From NCBI RefSeq assembly GCF_954871325.1, contig NC_088778.1, positions 15,589,666 through 15,653,665 of the forward strand: 64,000 nucleotides of DNA, read 5' to 3'. How positions within the stretch are numbered: position 1 is the first letter of the stretch; each line of letters starts with the position of its first letter. A model generated the notes under the pieces. It saw only the letters and a list, made by a program, of their open reading frames with translations. It was not told where the DNA came from and ran no database searches. Below, one piece after another: positions 31,296 through 43,336 of this stretch. This DNA comes from Gordionus sp. m RMFG-2023 (Eukaryota > Nematomorpha > Gordioida > Chordodea > Parachordodidae). The position numbers and the translations under genes are program-made.

Positions 31296-32930
31296 CTTAT
31301 TAAAAAAACATGTAATTTAAAATCATTTATAAAAAAATTAATACATAAAACAAGGTAATAATTTATTACCATTTTTCTATAAAAAACCTCATTTTTATAT
31401 TATAATGAAAACAAACATAGCCCCCAATATATTTTAAGTTATTAAATATTATTATTCTTCGATAATATTTCGAGATCTTCCAAGTAAGTAGCCTCTACAA
31501 TCCCCATTCTTTATTATCCGTGGATCACCATTGGTAAAAATTATTTTTTACATGTTCCTCTATTACATTCTAGTATGACTTGTATCTCCAACAATATATC
31601 TATTCTCCAAGTTATATTTCGCCCTTCGCTCATCATGTACAAATCAACCACTCAACCTATTTTCTCACGTCATCTTTTATTCCAATCCTTTCTCTCATCT
31701 TGTTTTGGGCCTTCAGAGATTCCCCATAAATATAGCTAATCATTCTCATACTACTCTTTCCAATCTGGCTTCGTGGGTCACCCTTCATTCCACCGCACAT
31801 TGTACAAGTTCTTACAGAGTTATTAAAATACCGCGTAAGATGTCTTTTCTGGTATAAAACTATAACGATGCTTTAGACATCAATTTTATTGTGAAATTTA
31901 TCAATGACATAATTCCTTGTCTTTTTAATTCAAATTTAATAATATAAAAAAATATATATAATTAAGATAAAAAATTTTTAATTTTGCAGAAATTATTAAA
32001 AATATTTAAATTTTACATAAATAAATTTAAAAAATATTCAATTATATATATATAATTATATATCCTAATTTTGATAAATAGATTAATTAATATAAATTTT
32101 TTTGTAAACAAATGCCTATTTTATTCAATATTTTTTTTACAAATTTAATTTAATTTAAAAAAAATGATTTGGATTTTTCAATTTCATCAAATTTTTATTC
32201 AGATTTGTTACAGCAATATACTATGTATAATTTGATAATAATTTACAGACCCTAATTAAACTTTGGAAGTGGTTGAATCTAAAATCCAGAGAATAAAGCA
32301 AATAAAATTAAATTGCTAATAGGCAAATTATCGACTCCCCCAGTTTCCCAAGTTATATCTATTTAAGGAAAAAGAGCACTGTTCAATCTTTGATGAACTA
32401 ATAATACAATTGGATAAAAATTTTAATGTAAATGAACCTTGAAAATTATTATAGTTTGTAGATCCCACTATATTTTCATATTAATTGTCATATGATTCGA
32501 GGATTAATGGTGCTCCATTTTTACTTCAAGACATTCACAACACCGCCGCTCATTCGGACCATTCTACATTTTTCCTCATACAACTCCATCAAGGTACCGC
32601 GATCTAACTAACTAACGCCTGACTATCTCACGTCTCTCTTAATAATAGTGGGACTATTTGGGCCTTGTTAAAAATAATATATTTTAATTAGCCTATTTAT
32701 TTTTATATTCATAAATTTCCAAATTTACTAAGGGAAACGAGAGGCAAAGCCAATAAATTTTTGTTCTTAGATAAATGTCTCAAATTTGGTAAAAATCTGT
32801 ATTTTTACTACACTCTATCTAGATTATATTTTTATGTAAAAGTGGGACAAAACATCAAAATTTTAGTATTTTTGCTTTGAGAATTTTATAATATTTATAG
32901 GAAATTATTTACATTGGCTAGTCTATTGAT
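31296..32930. other. Region upstream of the SSUH2-like exons, unassigned
   Basis: About 31,480-31,860 and 32,500-32,650 have more balanced base composition than their surroundings. The minus-strand frame around 31,650-31,840 reads pieces such as TCTMCGGMKGDPRSQIGKSS, but stops intervene and no family is recognised. The rest is AT-rich. Confidence 0.35.
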
Positions 32931-32935
32931 TGAAG

Positions 32936-33223
32936 TTATCCGGGGTTTCAAGCTTATCACTAAGTTCTTTAATACCTTCAGCTTATACAGCAAGGGATAA
33001 ACGACAAATAAATAAATCAAAAATTTTGCAAGATTCTTTTAGACTGCAAATCTATAGATCGAAGTATTACGGTTATAATAATAACACTGATAATATAGTC
33101 CAAATAGCTGATCCAACATCCATAAGAGCCGCTGACTCATCTAATACAGCATATATAGATGACTTATCACTATCTAACCATGGCAATGATAGTCTTATTA
33201 AATTAATCTACACTGTTTTCTAA
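32936..33223 (+). CDS. Possible last exon of an unknown gene
   Basis: A plus-strand open block of about 95 codons follows an acceptor-like TTGAAG and ends at TAA 33,221-33,223. It contains SSLIPSAYTARDKRQINKSK, RLQIYRSKYYGYNNN and IADPTSIRAADSSNTAY. No ATG starts it, so it would be an internal or terminal exon. Codon use is less AT-extreme than its neighbours. It is not recognised and could be chance. Confidence 0.3.
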   Translation, partial: LSGVSSLSLSSLIPSAYTARDKRQINKSKILQDSFRLQIYRSKYYGYNNNTDNIVQIADPTSIRAADSSNTAYIDDLSLSNHGNDSLIKLIYTVF

Positions 33224-34058
33224 AAATCTAATCCAAATTCTGTCATTAGTAAAAAAAAAGATATACTATAAGAAGCTCGGGGTTTTAAATAATATTTTTA
33301 AGTTCAATAATGAGCCTATTCATTCAAATACAATTAACTAATTCAATAAATATTAATATTATGGCAAAAGTGACAGAAAATTATCTAAGCATTTTTTTAA
33401 ATAAGAAATTGGCAGTACTTTAAGCAGTATCTAAAATTGGCAATATAAGATCATTTGGTAGGTATTTAAAATTAAATTTGGTAAGTTATTAAATAATCTT
33501 CAGGTATATATTATTTATGCATATTTAAATTATATGGTAAGTTTGATAATAATTTTATAAATGTTTCAAATTTTTGGCAAGTTATCAATAAATTTTCAAG
33601 TTTTTAATTGACTTTTAGATATTTTTTATGTCTATATCTTCGCAAGCAATAAAACTTTGCAAATTAGCACGAAAAAATAATTACCAATTTCTTGAGACGC
33701 AGGCTAAATTGTGAATTTATAAATATTTTTTCGCAAGGTAACGCAATTTATTAAATTTTATTTTTAAGTAATTTTGGACTAGGTTAGGCTTAATGTTAGG
33801 TAGAATTAGGGTTCAAAGTGTCACTAGATATCGGGTAGAGTTAATATAAATTTAAAAAGTGGCATGATACAATTGCTAATTGTTTAATAATTTGTACTCG
33901 ATTCCGCTAATTATAATAAACCGCTAATGTATTTGGCTGGTATAAGTTGCCCATTATTCTTAAATTATTTTTATTTATAAAAAATAATAAATATTACCTT
34001 GCGGATTAAATATATATTACCATATTTTTTAAAAATCTAACTACTTTGAATATAGATA
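33224..34058. other. Spacer with weak repeats
   Basis: AT-rich. Several GGTAAGTTATTAAATAATC-like near-repeats occur at 33,450-33,600. No element boundaries were found. Confidence 0.35.
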
Positions 34059-34062
34059 CTAT

Positions 34063-35568
34063 TGTAATAATTAGAATGTTATTATTTGTATTTGTATTTG
34101 CATTTAATTAAATAGTTATTTAAATAAATTTTGAATAGTTATGGAAAATAGTTTTTTTTATATATAAAGTTAAATGAGTTCATGTAAAATTTAAATATGA
34201 ATATGACGAGATTATATGAATTTTATTAGTATAAATATAGAAGAAAAAAAATGTTATATGAAGAAGAAATTTTTTTAAATTTAAGTTGACTTTAATTTTT
34301 ATTTTGCCTTTTGTTACTTTTTCCTTTTATGTTAATTTATAATTTATTAAATTACAATTAATATTATTTAATAAGTAATTAGTATTTAATTTTATTTATT
34401 CTATTTTTTTTTGCATTCTCTAAATTCTCATATCTAACATTGGTGCCTTATATGCTATGATTCGCCTAAACCTTCAGTCTAATTAACTCTGAAAAGAAAT
34501 TCTAAATAAAGGTGGAAGGGGATGTATGAAATGACCATCGACACGATAAAGAATGAGAGCAAAGAAACAATGGTATCAATATTCAGGCAAATGGTCGTAG
34601 TTCAAAAAAATATAGAATTAGTCGTTTTAGTCTCAAGAGATCGTGATAATTAAAAGGAATTCGTCACAAGAGATCTTTATACGTACGAGTGATCGTTTTA
34701 GCTCTAAGAAATTCTTTATTATTAAAGATATACGTTTAACGGTGAATTTAGTTGATAATATTTAGCAAAATATTAGGTTGTTGATTAATCAAAATCATCA
34801 TAAAGAGAAACGGCTTTCATCATTAGAAAAATCATGTCGCAATCGAGCTCATTTAGAGATCGGATTTTTATTTTTAATACAAGAAATCGTTATTGTATAA
34901 GAGATCTTGATTACAAAGAATGATTAAGGTTACAAGAGATTGGTACCGTTAGGATCGTGACAAAAGCCAAAATCGCTACAAAAGAGCGTTATCGATCGTA
35001 AACATTATGAGACAAAAGAGATGCCTTCGCGAAAGATGGGGAAAACTCAATGTTTAAGCTGTAATCGGACACGAACGGTTGTTAGAAACTAAGAGAACTA
35101 GGCAAAGGACAACTGTAGTTATAAATTAGAATACATTAAAGATTAAGAAGAATAGATTTGGTGGGGATACAAGACTAAGTCGAAATCGAAGAAAGGTTCA
35201 TTCGCAGAAGGGTGGATCCAACATAAGTGGAAGGGTGTTGTAATAATTAGAATGTTATTATTTGTATTTGCATTTAATTAAATAGTTGTTTATAGTTACG
35301 GAAAATAGTATTTTTTATATATAAAGTTAAATATTTAGAGTTCATGTAAAATTTGAATATGAATATGACGAGATTATATGAATTTTATTAGTATAAATAT
35401 AGAAAAAGAAGAAATTTTTATAAATTTTCGTAGACTTTAATTCTTGTTACTACTTCCTTTTATGTTATTTATAATTTATTAAATTACAATTAATATTATT
35501 TAATAAAGTAATTAGTATTTAATTTTATTTATTCTATTTTATTTGTATTCTCTAAATTATATCTAACA
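34063..35568 (+). mobile_element. Miniature LTR element (TRIM-like)
   Basis: Two direct repeats form its ends: 34,063-34,439 and about 35,239-35,568. Both begin TGTAATAATTAGAATGTTAT and end ATATCTAACA. They share internal blocks such as ATATGACGAGATTATATGAA. Between them are only about 800 bp. The sequence after the left repeat starts TTGGTGCC, where a primer-binding site would lie, and a purine-rich AAGTGGAAGGGTG precedes the right repeat. The interior has no recognised pol gene, so it fits a non-autonomous LTR element. The two repeats differ by several indels, so it is not recent. It is a broken, non-coding fossil of uncertain LTR family. Confidence 0.75.
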
Positions 35569-35689
35569 TTAATATTAGAAGTTGAATATTTAATATGAAC
35601 ACGAATTGAAGATGTACATTTAATTTATTAAACTAAAACGTAAAAATATAAAATCAAACAAAAATATAACATCAAACTAAAATATAAAA

Positions 35690-35931
35690 TCAAAGTCAAA
35701 CTAAAAATTATAAAAATTTTTTCTTAATATTACATTTTTTATAGCTATATTTATATTACTAAAATTTACATCATATAATCTCGTCGTATACATATTCAAA
35801 TTTTACATCAACTCTAAATATTCAACTTTAAATATAAAAAAAAATTATTTTATGTAACTATTCAAAATATAAACAAAACTATTTAATTAAATGCAAACAA
35901 AATAATACTATTCTAATTATCACAACAGATA
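35690..35931 (-). mobile_element. Inverted LTR copy of the same family
   Basis: This is the reverse complement of the LTRs just to the left: CATATAATCTCGTCGTATAC matches the complement of their internal block and the end CTAATTATCACAACA matches their start. It is an incomplete solo LTR fossil in the opposite orientation, about 120 bp from the miniature element. Confidence 0.7.
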
Positions 35932-36640
35932 CATTAAAAGATAACAACATTTATTATTAGATTAAAAGAAACATAATATTAATTTATTTTAATTTAACTA
36001 TTTTGAATATTGTTATATAAAAAGATTATAAAATTTATTATTGATTAAAAGAAGCTTTATATAACTAGTATTGAATATATCCAGTAATTTAATTTCAAAG
36101 ACATTTGTAAAAGGAGAAATGGGAACTTTGCGCATGAAAATAATTTATAACTCATCATTTGTTACCTATGCATTTGCATCTACATATGCATCAAATCTAT
36201 ATTATAATTCAAAATAGAAATCGAATTATTCGATTTGTATTCGTTTTTGAATATACTTATTCCCAAATGTTCTTGTTAAACTCCGTAAAAATAAAAATAT
36301 TTTTAAAAAAAATAAATTTAGCCTAAATTTTTCTAAATGTATAAATAAAAAAGACATTTTATTAAAATATTAATTTAATATTTTAAAAATTATAATATGC
36401 TTACTTATTGCTTGTATTTATCTCTTTATCTTATAATATAATATGCAATTTGCTAAGACAAAAAACATTTTTCAAAAATAAAATTTTATTTTTTCACACT
36501 CGTCATCTCATAGATAAATTCTAGATATGAGGTTTACCATCTCACAATGATATTTGACTCTTAATTAAACATTATTAATAAAATTAAATTAAACCACCAA
36601 CATTGATTTAAAAATAAAATAAAACTTACGCCTTTTGAAA
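35932..36640. other. Spacer without recognised content
   Basis: AT-rich sequence with no clear frames or element ends. Confidence 0.4.
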
Positions 36641-36648
36641 AAAAATAG

Positions 36649-37005
36649 TTAAAATTTTACAATGTAGGAAGATGTATATGGAATTTCGATATAATGTTCA
36701 GTTGTAATAAAATTTTTGTCAGGCATATAGGATATTGACCAAGGTTCTGGAGGGTGACCCTGATTTTTATTTTCTCTTTCCTCCTCATTTGACTGTTTTG
36801 CATTTGAATCTATTATTTTGCTTTGGTATGCAGCATTTTTAAGATTATCGAATGACTTATCAAGAGACGTAGGGATTTCATACTCTTCGTCAAGGCATTT
36901 GCTATTTAATGTTTCATTAGGAGTCTCGTTACTTGAACTTATGTATTCCCAAGGATCTTGTGCCCATTCAACCGATCTAGACTCCGTGAAAGTTTCTAGA
37001 CTATA
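36649..37005 (-). CDS. Probable 3' exon of an unknown minus-strand gene
   Basis: A continuous minus-strand frame of 118 codons plus stop (36,649-36,651) follows an acceptor-like AATATAAAG. It starts YSLETFTESRSVEWAQDPWE, contains CLDEEYEIPTSLDKSFDN and ends HYIEIPYTSSYIVKF. The composition is acidic, polar and low in Lys/Asn runs, and clearly unlike the AT-rich flanks, so I judge it coding. It has no membrane segment or cysteine pattern. It could be the cytoplasmic tail of a receptor or a disordered C-terminus; no family is recognised. Further exon candidates on the same strand lie at 42,318, 43,207, 46,199 and 46,600. Confidence 0.5.
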   Translation of the reverse strand, partial: YSLETFTESRSVEWAQDPWEYISSSNETPNETLNSKCLDEEYEIPTSLDKSFDNLKNAAYQSKIIDSNAKQSNEEERENKNQGHPPEPWSISYMPDKNFITTEHYIEIPYTSSYIVKF

Positions 37006-37084
37006 CTTTATATTATTAAATGATTATTCATCATGAAAATATAATTATAAGAATTCGAATTATTATAGCCAGCTGATTATAATT

Positions 37085-37480
37085 ATAAACCAAAGCGATT
37101 CTCAACTCGACCCCCTTTGATTTTTTTAAAAACACGAACTAGAAAAATATTTTAATTTCCGACTCAGCTTACTTCATGAGATATATGGCCATCTTAAAAA
37201 CGCGAAAATTCCAAAATACACTTTTAATTTTAAATATCTCAATAAGTAATAAAACTAAAAAATTTAAATTTTCTTAAATAGCTCTAGAATAGCCATTTAA
37301 TATGATAAAATTTATTTTATTGAAAATAAGTCTATTAACAAAAACCATAAATAGCTATAAAAAGATAATTGCTTTATTTTTACAATTTTTTTTTATAGAT
37401 AGACATTATACTCCCCATTTGTACAAATTCCTAGACTGGGACGAATACTCGGCAAGGAGTTCTTGCACTTTTAGACAAGT
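37085..37480 (+). repeat. Dispersed repeat, copy 1
   Basis: It is homologous to the reverse complement of about 42,690-43,090. Shared blocks include AACGCGAAAATTC, TTTAATTTTAAATATCTCAA and TTTATTTTATTGAAAATAA. A frame in 37,399-37,478 that looks like an exon lies inside it and is therefore not counted as a host exon. Confidence 0.75.
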
Positions 37481-38273
37481 TTTATGGTCAAAATCCTATA
37501 TTATATTAAACAAAAATATAGTAATTTCTTTTAAAAAAGTGATCAATATAGAAAAAATTTACAATAAAACTAAAATCTTAAAAAAAAACCCTGACTTTTT
37601 TGCATTTTTTTGAATATTAAAAAACGCAAAAATACGTTTACCAAATTGTAGGGGAGACCGGGGTAAAACGATAGGCATTTTGCATATTTACCATAAAAAT
37701 TTTAAACAAGAGTCAAACACAATAAATTATAGATCAATGTAAAACCCCATCCCTCATCTACAAGATAAAAAAAAAGTGTAGCCCTCTACTTATAATATTC
37801 TAGGAGCTATGATTAGTTATGTCAAACTGCTCATTTTCGCCATTTTACCCTGGGTACAGGGTAAAGTGGATAAGCGCTGGGGTAAAGTGGTTAAAATAAT
37901 ATTTGACATATATTTATATTTTTATTTAACAAATATAACAAATTTAAGATATATTTATGATTTTTATTTACAAACTAATCAATACAATAAGGACATGTAA
38001 AGTAATTTTCATAATTAGCACATTTAGAATGCGCCCATTTAAGGCACATTGTACATTTTAACCATTCATCGCCCTCGCGACTATTTTTATAGTTTTTTGC
38101 AAATAACACATAAACAATTCTTTTTATATCTTTTTTCTTCTCTGAATAAATAATTTCAAATTTCAATATTAATTAGGTAACTTTATTAGTAATGCTCATG
38201 CTCAATTATATAATATAAAAAATTAATTAATACTCAATTCAAATACAAACAATATAATTTAATTACTTGATTA

Positions 38274-40863
38274 CAGGGGCCCTTACAACGGGGGGGGGGG
38301 GTCCGAAGCAACTGCTTCAGTAAATTTGAGTGGGGGTACTTTTTTTACATCCATCATGATCATGTGATTTCTGGTTTATAAATGTAATAATAAGACCCCC
38401 CCTCCACACACTTAATATTTAATTTAATATATTGACGGATATTTTGGTCGATGTTTAGTAATTTTGTTATCCGAGATTTCTTGTCATAAATTATTTTTCC
38501 AATTTTAAAATATGCCTAAAAATATTAACCAAAAAAAAATACAAATGCCTAATAAAAAATTGCAAATCGCATAATATAAGAGATGAAAAATGGATAGATC
38601 ACAATAGAAAAAGACAAGAAAGAATGTGTAGATAATAACCGTTCTATTATAAGAATTATAATAAGATGTTTAGATTATTTAATATCTCGTAACCAAGCCT
38701 TCTGGGGGAACAGGCAACAAGAAGGCAATATGATGGCCCTTATTAAGCTTATTGCAGATTCTGAACCTATACTAAAAATGTATATACAGCAAAATGAAGA
38801 AAGAAAAAAGGATAAAAAAATAAGGGATTAAAAACGAAATTATATTCAAACCTATTATCATATAATAACATAAACCTTCTCATTGAAACCATGAAAAATA
38901 TGGTTATAAAAAAATTCAAAATGAGATTACATTTAACAGGTGCTTTTCAATCATAGTTGATGGCACATACGATGTTTCGAAATCAGAAGCAATAGCTTTG
39001 ATAGTAAGATATGTTGAAAATAGTGAGACGCCGAAGCCTGTTGAAAGACTGATTGACATATATTGTACGGGAAATACCACAGGTCTCGATATAAAGCATA
39101 ATGTAATATCCAAACTTGGCTCGATGAATTTACCCCTTGAATATCTAGTTGGGCAAAGTTATGATGGCGCCTCAAACATGAGTGTAAGAATCAATGGTGT
39201 GCAAGCCTTGATTAGAGCAGAGGCGCCAAAGGCATCTTTTATTTGGTGTTATTGTCATCGATTAAATTTAATCGTTGTTCAATTATGCCAATCAATTAAA
39301 AAACTTCGAAATGTTCTAGGAATACTAGATGAGATTTATGTCTATTTTAATGGTGTAAAAAGATATGAGGTACTCAAAATTCAGTGTAATGATCTGAAAA
39401 AATCGCAACGATTTCTACGCGTCAAGGATACCACTCGGTAATAGTTCCTTATTTATTTAAATTTTAAATGTTTTTTATATTTAGAAGCTGGCTATCATCA
39501 TATAAAGCTATTGTAAATTTTTTTCAACTTTATGATGCCTTGAGGGCAGCTTTAACAAATTTAAAGGATTCTGAAGATCCTGCCACTTCCAATATGGCTA
39601 GTGCTATAGTCTTTAGAATAGAAAAATTTGATTTTATCATATCACTTTGTGTTTTGGATAAAATATTGTTGATAACAAGTTTGGCTTGTACAAAATTGCA
39701 AACCATTTCGAAGGATATAGGGTATGCAATAAATCAAATTCAATTGGCAAAAGATTGCTTGATTAATTTGAGAAGTATAATATAAATTATTGTCTTAATT
39801 ATTTTTTAATCTAATAGATAATAACACTGAATTTTTGGAAGTTTTTTCAAAGGCGCAAGATTTTATGAAGGAGAGAAATCTACTTTGATTTTGAAAGTTC
39901 TAGACTTCAAACATTACAATCCAAAAAGGAGAGGTATATATACTTTCGTCATTAAATATAGAAATTTTTTTTAGCTTTAAAATAGGTGTGTTTTATGCTG
40001 CACTCGATTTAATTATTATGAAGTTTAACGAAAGATTTAATGATGATTCCATGAAATTTTTACATCAAACATCATTTTTTACGCCAAAGGGAATGACAGA
40101 AAAATCAATTATTAAAGAAGATATCGAGGATATCTGTGAATTTTACAATTTAAATTTAAGTCAAATTTTCGAAGAAATGTTGAAGTTTAGAAATATTTAT
40201 AAGATGGCCAAAATGGGGAATGTAATTATTACTCATGACCTAGAGGTTCAAGAATCTAAAGATTTGTCAGATTCTGAGAATTGTAAATTTATTTAATTAA
40301 AATATTTATACCAATACATTATTTAGCTTCTTCTGATGATGATGATAATTCAGGGACTTACGATTCAGATTGGAAAAACTATTCATTTATTTTACCTTAT
40401 CGTTTACTTTAAAATTTTTCTGCTTTCCCTAATTTAAGAATTTTATATAAATATTTATTAATTATTCCCACAACCTCATGTACTGCCGAAAGAGTCATGA
40501 GTAAAATTAAATTAATTGAAACAAGACTGCGCAGTACCATGAAAGATTCTTTTCTCAATAATTTAACCATATTATCAATGGGAAAAATTTTATTTAAACA
40601 ATTAAATACTGATGAAATTATAAATTCTTTCCCTTTCTCTTCCCCTAATTTATCTAAATTATTAATTTAGAAATAATATTTATAAAGTTATATTTTTTGC
40701 ATTTTATTTATATTATATATTAAAAATTGATGCAATAAAAATTATTTTTGAAATTTATGGGTGTCATAATTATCATTTTTTCGAAGGGGGGGGATACTTT
40801 TCAAGGGGGTACTTTTCATGGGGGTATTCTGCTTCATTCGCTCAAAAAGTGTAGGGGCCACTG
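38274..40863 (+). mobile_element. hAT transposon (2.59 kb), ZMYM/DUF4371 type
   Basis: The ends are CAGGGGCCCTTACAACG and GTGTAGGGGCCACTG. The flanks CTTGATTA (38,266-38,273) and CTTGTTTA (40,864-40,871) are an 8-bp target duplication with one mismatch. A G-run of about 12 follows the left end (38,291). It is inserted in a pogo-like element at the codons GLTPKQA. It is the best copy of the family that also gave the element at 2,734-9,509. Confidence 0.92.
38513..40670 (+). pseudogene. hAT transposase gene with short introns
   Basis: After a broken N-terminus (ISRNQAFWGNRQQEGNMMAL, about 38,690) the core frame 38,940-39,437 carries IVDGTYDVSKSEAIALIVR, the catalytic-region GQSYDGASNMSVRINGVQA and WCYCHRLNLIVVQLCQSI. 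A phase-2 intron (39,438-39,484) joins DTTR to SWLSSYKAIVNFFQLYDALR. A second short intron lies at about 39,775-39,819 and a third near 39,932-39,985. The last exons give EDIEDICEFYNLNLSQIF (about 40,120) and the dimerisation block CTAERVMSKIKL with STMKDSFLNNLTILSM, ending near 40,668. It encodes a cut-and-paste transposase of the hAT family; the N-terminal third contains stops, so it is probably inactive. Confidence 0.85.
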
Positions 40864-41453
40864 CTTGTTTAGGCGTTAATCCCATAAATGACCTACTTGC
40901 TTTTAATATGTAATCACACAATCTAGATTCTTCTTCATTTGTAAATATTTGTTTATGATCTGAACTTTTAATACCATTTTTATATCTTCTTCTCAATGTC
41001 AATAAAGATTATAATAAATGAATGAATGAAAAATTTAATGTGAATAATTATATATTTTAACCGTTTTACCCATAACAGCTTTACCCCAAGGTGACATATA
41101 TTATAAATATCGTTATTGCGTGACTTCTTGTATAGCTATAGATGTCAGATAAATTTTAATTTATAGCTAATACATTAAGAAACATGTGTGCCAAATTTTG
41201 AATCCTGAGGATATGTATATTTTACTAAAAGCAAAATATATTAGAGAAGGATTTTTATATTTTTTGGGTAAAAAAACAGTTTTTTGACAAAATATATAAA
41301 ATCAGGTAAGTTTTTTAAAAGATTAACATAGGTAAGAAATTAGATATAAAAATACATCTTCACACCAAATTTAAAATCTTTGTTCACAAGGGTTAAAAAG
41401 TTATTCGCGTTAACATTGTTACCCCGTCAATCGCTTTACCCCTGTCTCCCCTA

Positions 41454-41897
41454 CTACAATGGATAGCACAAAACGCCTTAATTTGGAAGTATTAGGAATA
41501 AATAATATGATTTTGTAAAGAGTAATAAAGTAATAACTATGATAATAAAACTCAATAAATTTTTCCCATGTGAACCTTCGTCTCGTAAAAAAAATTCTTT
41601 TTAGATTTAAAATTTTTCATCTTGCAACTCTGAGATTACACGATGTACTTTATATTTTTGCCTGATAATTAAATTTTTGTGATAATCAAGAAATATATTT
41701 TCATTTTAAATATTATTTAGAAAATTAGGTTTATTATAACATAAATTTCTCAAAGTTTAATTTATTTAAAATAATAAAACAAAATAATTATATTTGACAT
41801 AAAGTCATATTGAAAATTAATTCCAAGAGCAACCGTCGTTATTGTAATTGATAAATATTACATCACCGTTTATCTGCAAAAATTACATATTCATTAG
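41454..41897. other. Spacer after the pogo element
   Basis: AT-rich, with nothing recognised. Confidence 0.35.
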
Positions 41898-42027
41898 CCA
41901 ATTTATTTATTAATTTCAACAACTGAATTAGATGCTAGAGCAAGCCTGCAACATCCTTATGATAATGTGCCAACACCTATAGATTTATATAATTATGGGA
42001 CTGAGATTCATTATATTTTTCAGCAAG
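41898..42027 (+). CDS. Exon-like open block of unknown origin
   Basis: It lies between an acceptor (TTCATTAG) and a donor (CAGCAAG/GTTGAA) on the plus strand and is open for 43 codons, with the blocks STTELDARASLQHPYDN and VPTPIDLYNYGTEIHYIF. The codon mix looks coding. However, the other exon candidates around it are on the minus strand, so either this belongs to a different gene or one of the two readings is chance. Confidence 0.3.
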
Positions 42028-42317
42028 GTTGAAAATATAAACATGGAAACCAATTTCGAAAATAGATTTTTAAAAGCCAAATGAATTCCCGGAACACAAA
42101 GATTTCATGCATTTATTTCTATAAAAGAAAAAATGAAAGTCAAATTTTATTCAAATTCATTAAATTATTTAATATATGATATTATTTAATTAATATGTTT
42201 ATTATAATATCAATTTCCCATTGATTTTCATGTATTATAAATAATTAGCTAATAAAATTATAAATATTTTTACAATTATTTTTTTTAACAGCTAAACTTA
42301 TATGTTAAATGCTATAC

Positions 42318-42362
42318 AATGTCCATAGTGATCTTCATCAGGCATAATTTTACAAACACAGT
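42318..42362 (-). CDS. Exon-like block with cysteines, unknown gene
   Basis: On the minus strand, after the acceptor TTTTTCAG/AC, the frame reads CVCKIMPDEDHYGH to a donor GTATAG. The Cys-x-Cys motif suggests an extracellular or metal-binding segment. It is short and the phase does not fit directly with the block at 43,207, so another exon would be needed between them. Confidence 0.3.
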
Positions 42363-42612
42363 CTGAAATTTTTATAAAAAATATGGGCCCTATCTCAGAA
42401 ATTTATTATTTGTCCCCGGCCCGAATTTATTAAGATATAGAAATTATTTTTAAAAGAGTTTTGCATTGCTATGATCATTCTATAAACAAATAAAAAAATT
42501 GGCTATTTGTTTCTTGCAAAAATTTTAAAATATATTTATTTCATTTCAAAATTTTAAGCCGACCTGGTCCGATTTTTTTTAAAAAAATATTAGGCACAAC
42601 CCAGAGATTTCG
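42340..42612. mobile_element. Decayed GC-rich MITE
   Basis: TGTCCCCGGCCCGAATTT near 42,412 and AAGCCGACCTGGTCCG near 42,557, with ACCCAGAGATTTCG at the right, have the signature of the GC-rich hAT MITE family. The ends are too eroded to fix. Confidence 0.45.
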
Positions 42613-42689
42613 AATATTCATCCATTTATTTTTTTCACATGTCTAAATTTTAAGTTTTCTATTTATTTTGAAAATTAAAAAAATATTTT

Positions 42690-43090
42690 AAATATAAATG
42701 ATATTTATATACTTATGCAAAATCTTTTGAACCAGTGTGTGTCCCAATCTAGAATTTTACAAATATATAGAAGTATAATCTCTACCTATAAAAAAAATTG
42801 GAAGAAAAAATAAGGAACAATTTTTTAATAGCCATCTGGTTTTCTATTTCCGGTTTTAGGTAATAGATTTATTTTCAATAAAATAAATTTTATCTCATAT
42901 TAAAGTGCTATTCTAGAACTATTTAATAAAATTTAAATTATGTTTTTAGCTTGATTATTTTTTGAGATATTTAAAATTAAATATATTGTATTACAGAATT
43001 TTCGCGTTTCTAAAGGTGGCCACTACCATCATAAAATTTTAAAAAAAAAAGAAGAGGGTCGGGTTAAATCTTCAGTTGATTTAATATGGA
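42690..43090 (-). repeat. Dispersed repeat, copy 2 (inverted)
   Basis: Reverse complement of the repeat at 37,085-37,480. The two could be unrelated copies of one MITE or the long inverted ends of a larger unit enclosing the pogo element. Confidence 0.7.
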
Positions 43091-43206
43091 ATACAACTTA
43101 TTCTCATTTATTTTATTGCTTTAAACCAAATTATATTGATCAGGAATATTTACAACTTTTAATGAAACTGGGGTTGTAAAATTGATAGAATCTTTAATGA
43201 ATTTAC

Positions 43207-43336
43207 TAGATAGATACAGTTATGATCCGAATCGATTATTGTAATTTCGTCTTTAAGGTTCCTTTTATAACATAGATATGGTTTGAAGCTATTTGCTATG
43301 ATTTCCAAGGTTTCATTTCCTGTAAGAACTGGTACT
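43207..43336 (-). CDS. Probable exon of the unknown minus-strand gene
   Basis: This minus-strand block of 43 codons lies between an acceptor (ATTTTAAG) and a donor (CTA/GTAAAT). It reads VPVLTGNETLEIIANSFKPY, then LCYKRNLKDEITII and DSDHNCIYL. The codon use is clearly coding-like. It has no recognised family. It probably belongs with the other minus-strand blocks at 36,649, 46,199 and 46,600. Confidence 0.45.

Larger units (their letters stand above)
37651..41451 (-). mobile_element. Pogo-like element interrupted by a hAT
   Basis: It begins GGGGAGACCGGGGTAAAAC and ends GCTTTACCCCTGTCTCCCC, flanked by TA (37,649-37,650 and 41,452-41,453). The transposase on the minus strand survives as two pieces. 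The N-terminus at 40,865-41,002 reads TLRRRYKNGIKSSDHKQ, with FTNEEESRLCDYILKAS and GLTPKQA, the HTH/CENP-B-like start typical of pogo-type proteins. The C-terminus at 37,978-38,110 (EWLKCTMCLKWAHSKCANY then FTCPYCID) is the zinc-knuckle tail of the same family. The DDE core is missing. Without the hAT at 38,274-40,863 the element would be about 1.2 kb, so the core was lost before or apart from that insertion. Confidence 0.85.

Noticed and set aside
37399-37478. Plus-strand exon-like block (HYTPHLYKFLDWDEYSARSS) with good splice borders; the minus strand also reads QELLAEYSSQSRNLYKWG.
   Set aside because: The block lies in a dispersed repeat whose inverted copy at 42.7-43.1 kb contains the same border and start of the frame, so it is more likely repeat than host exon.
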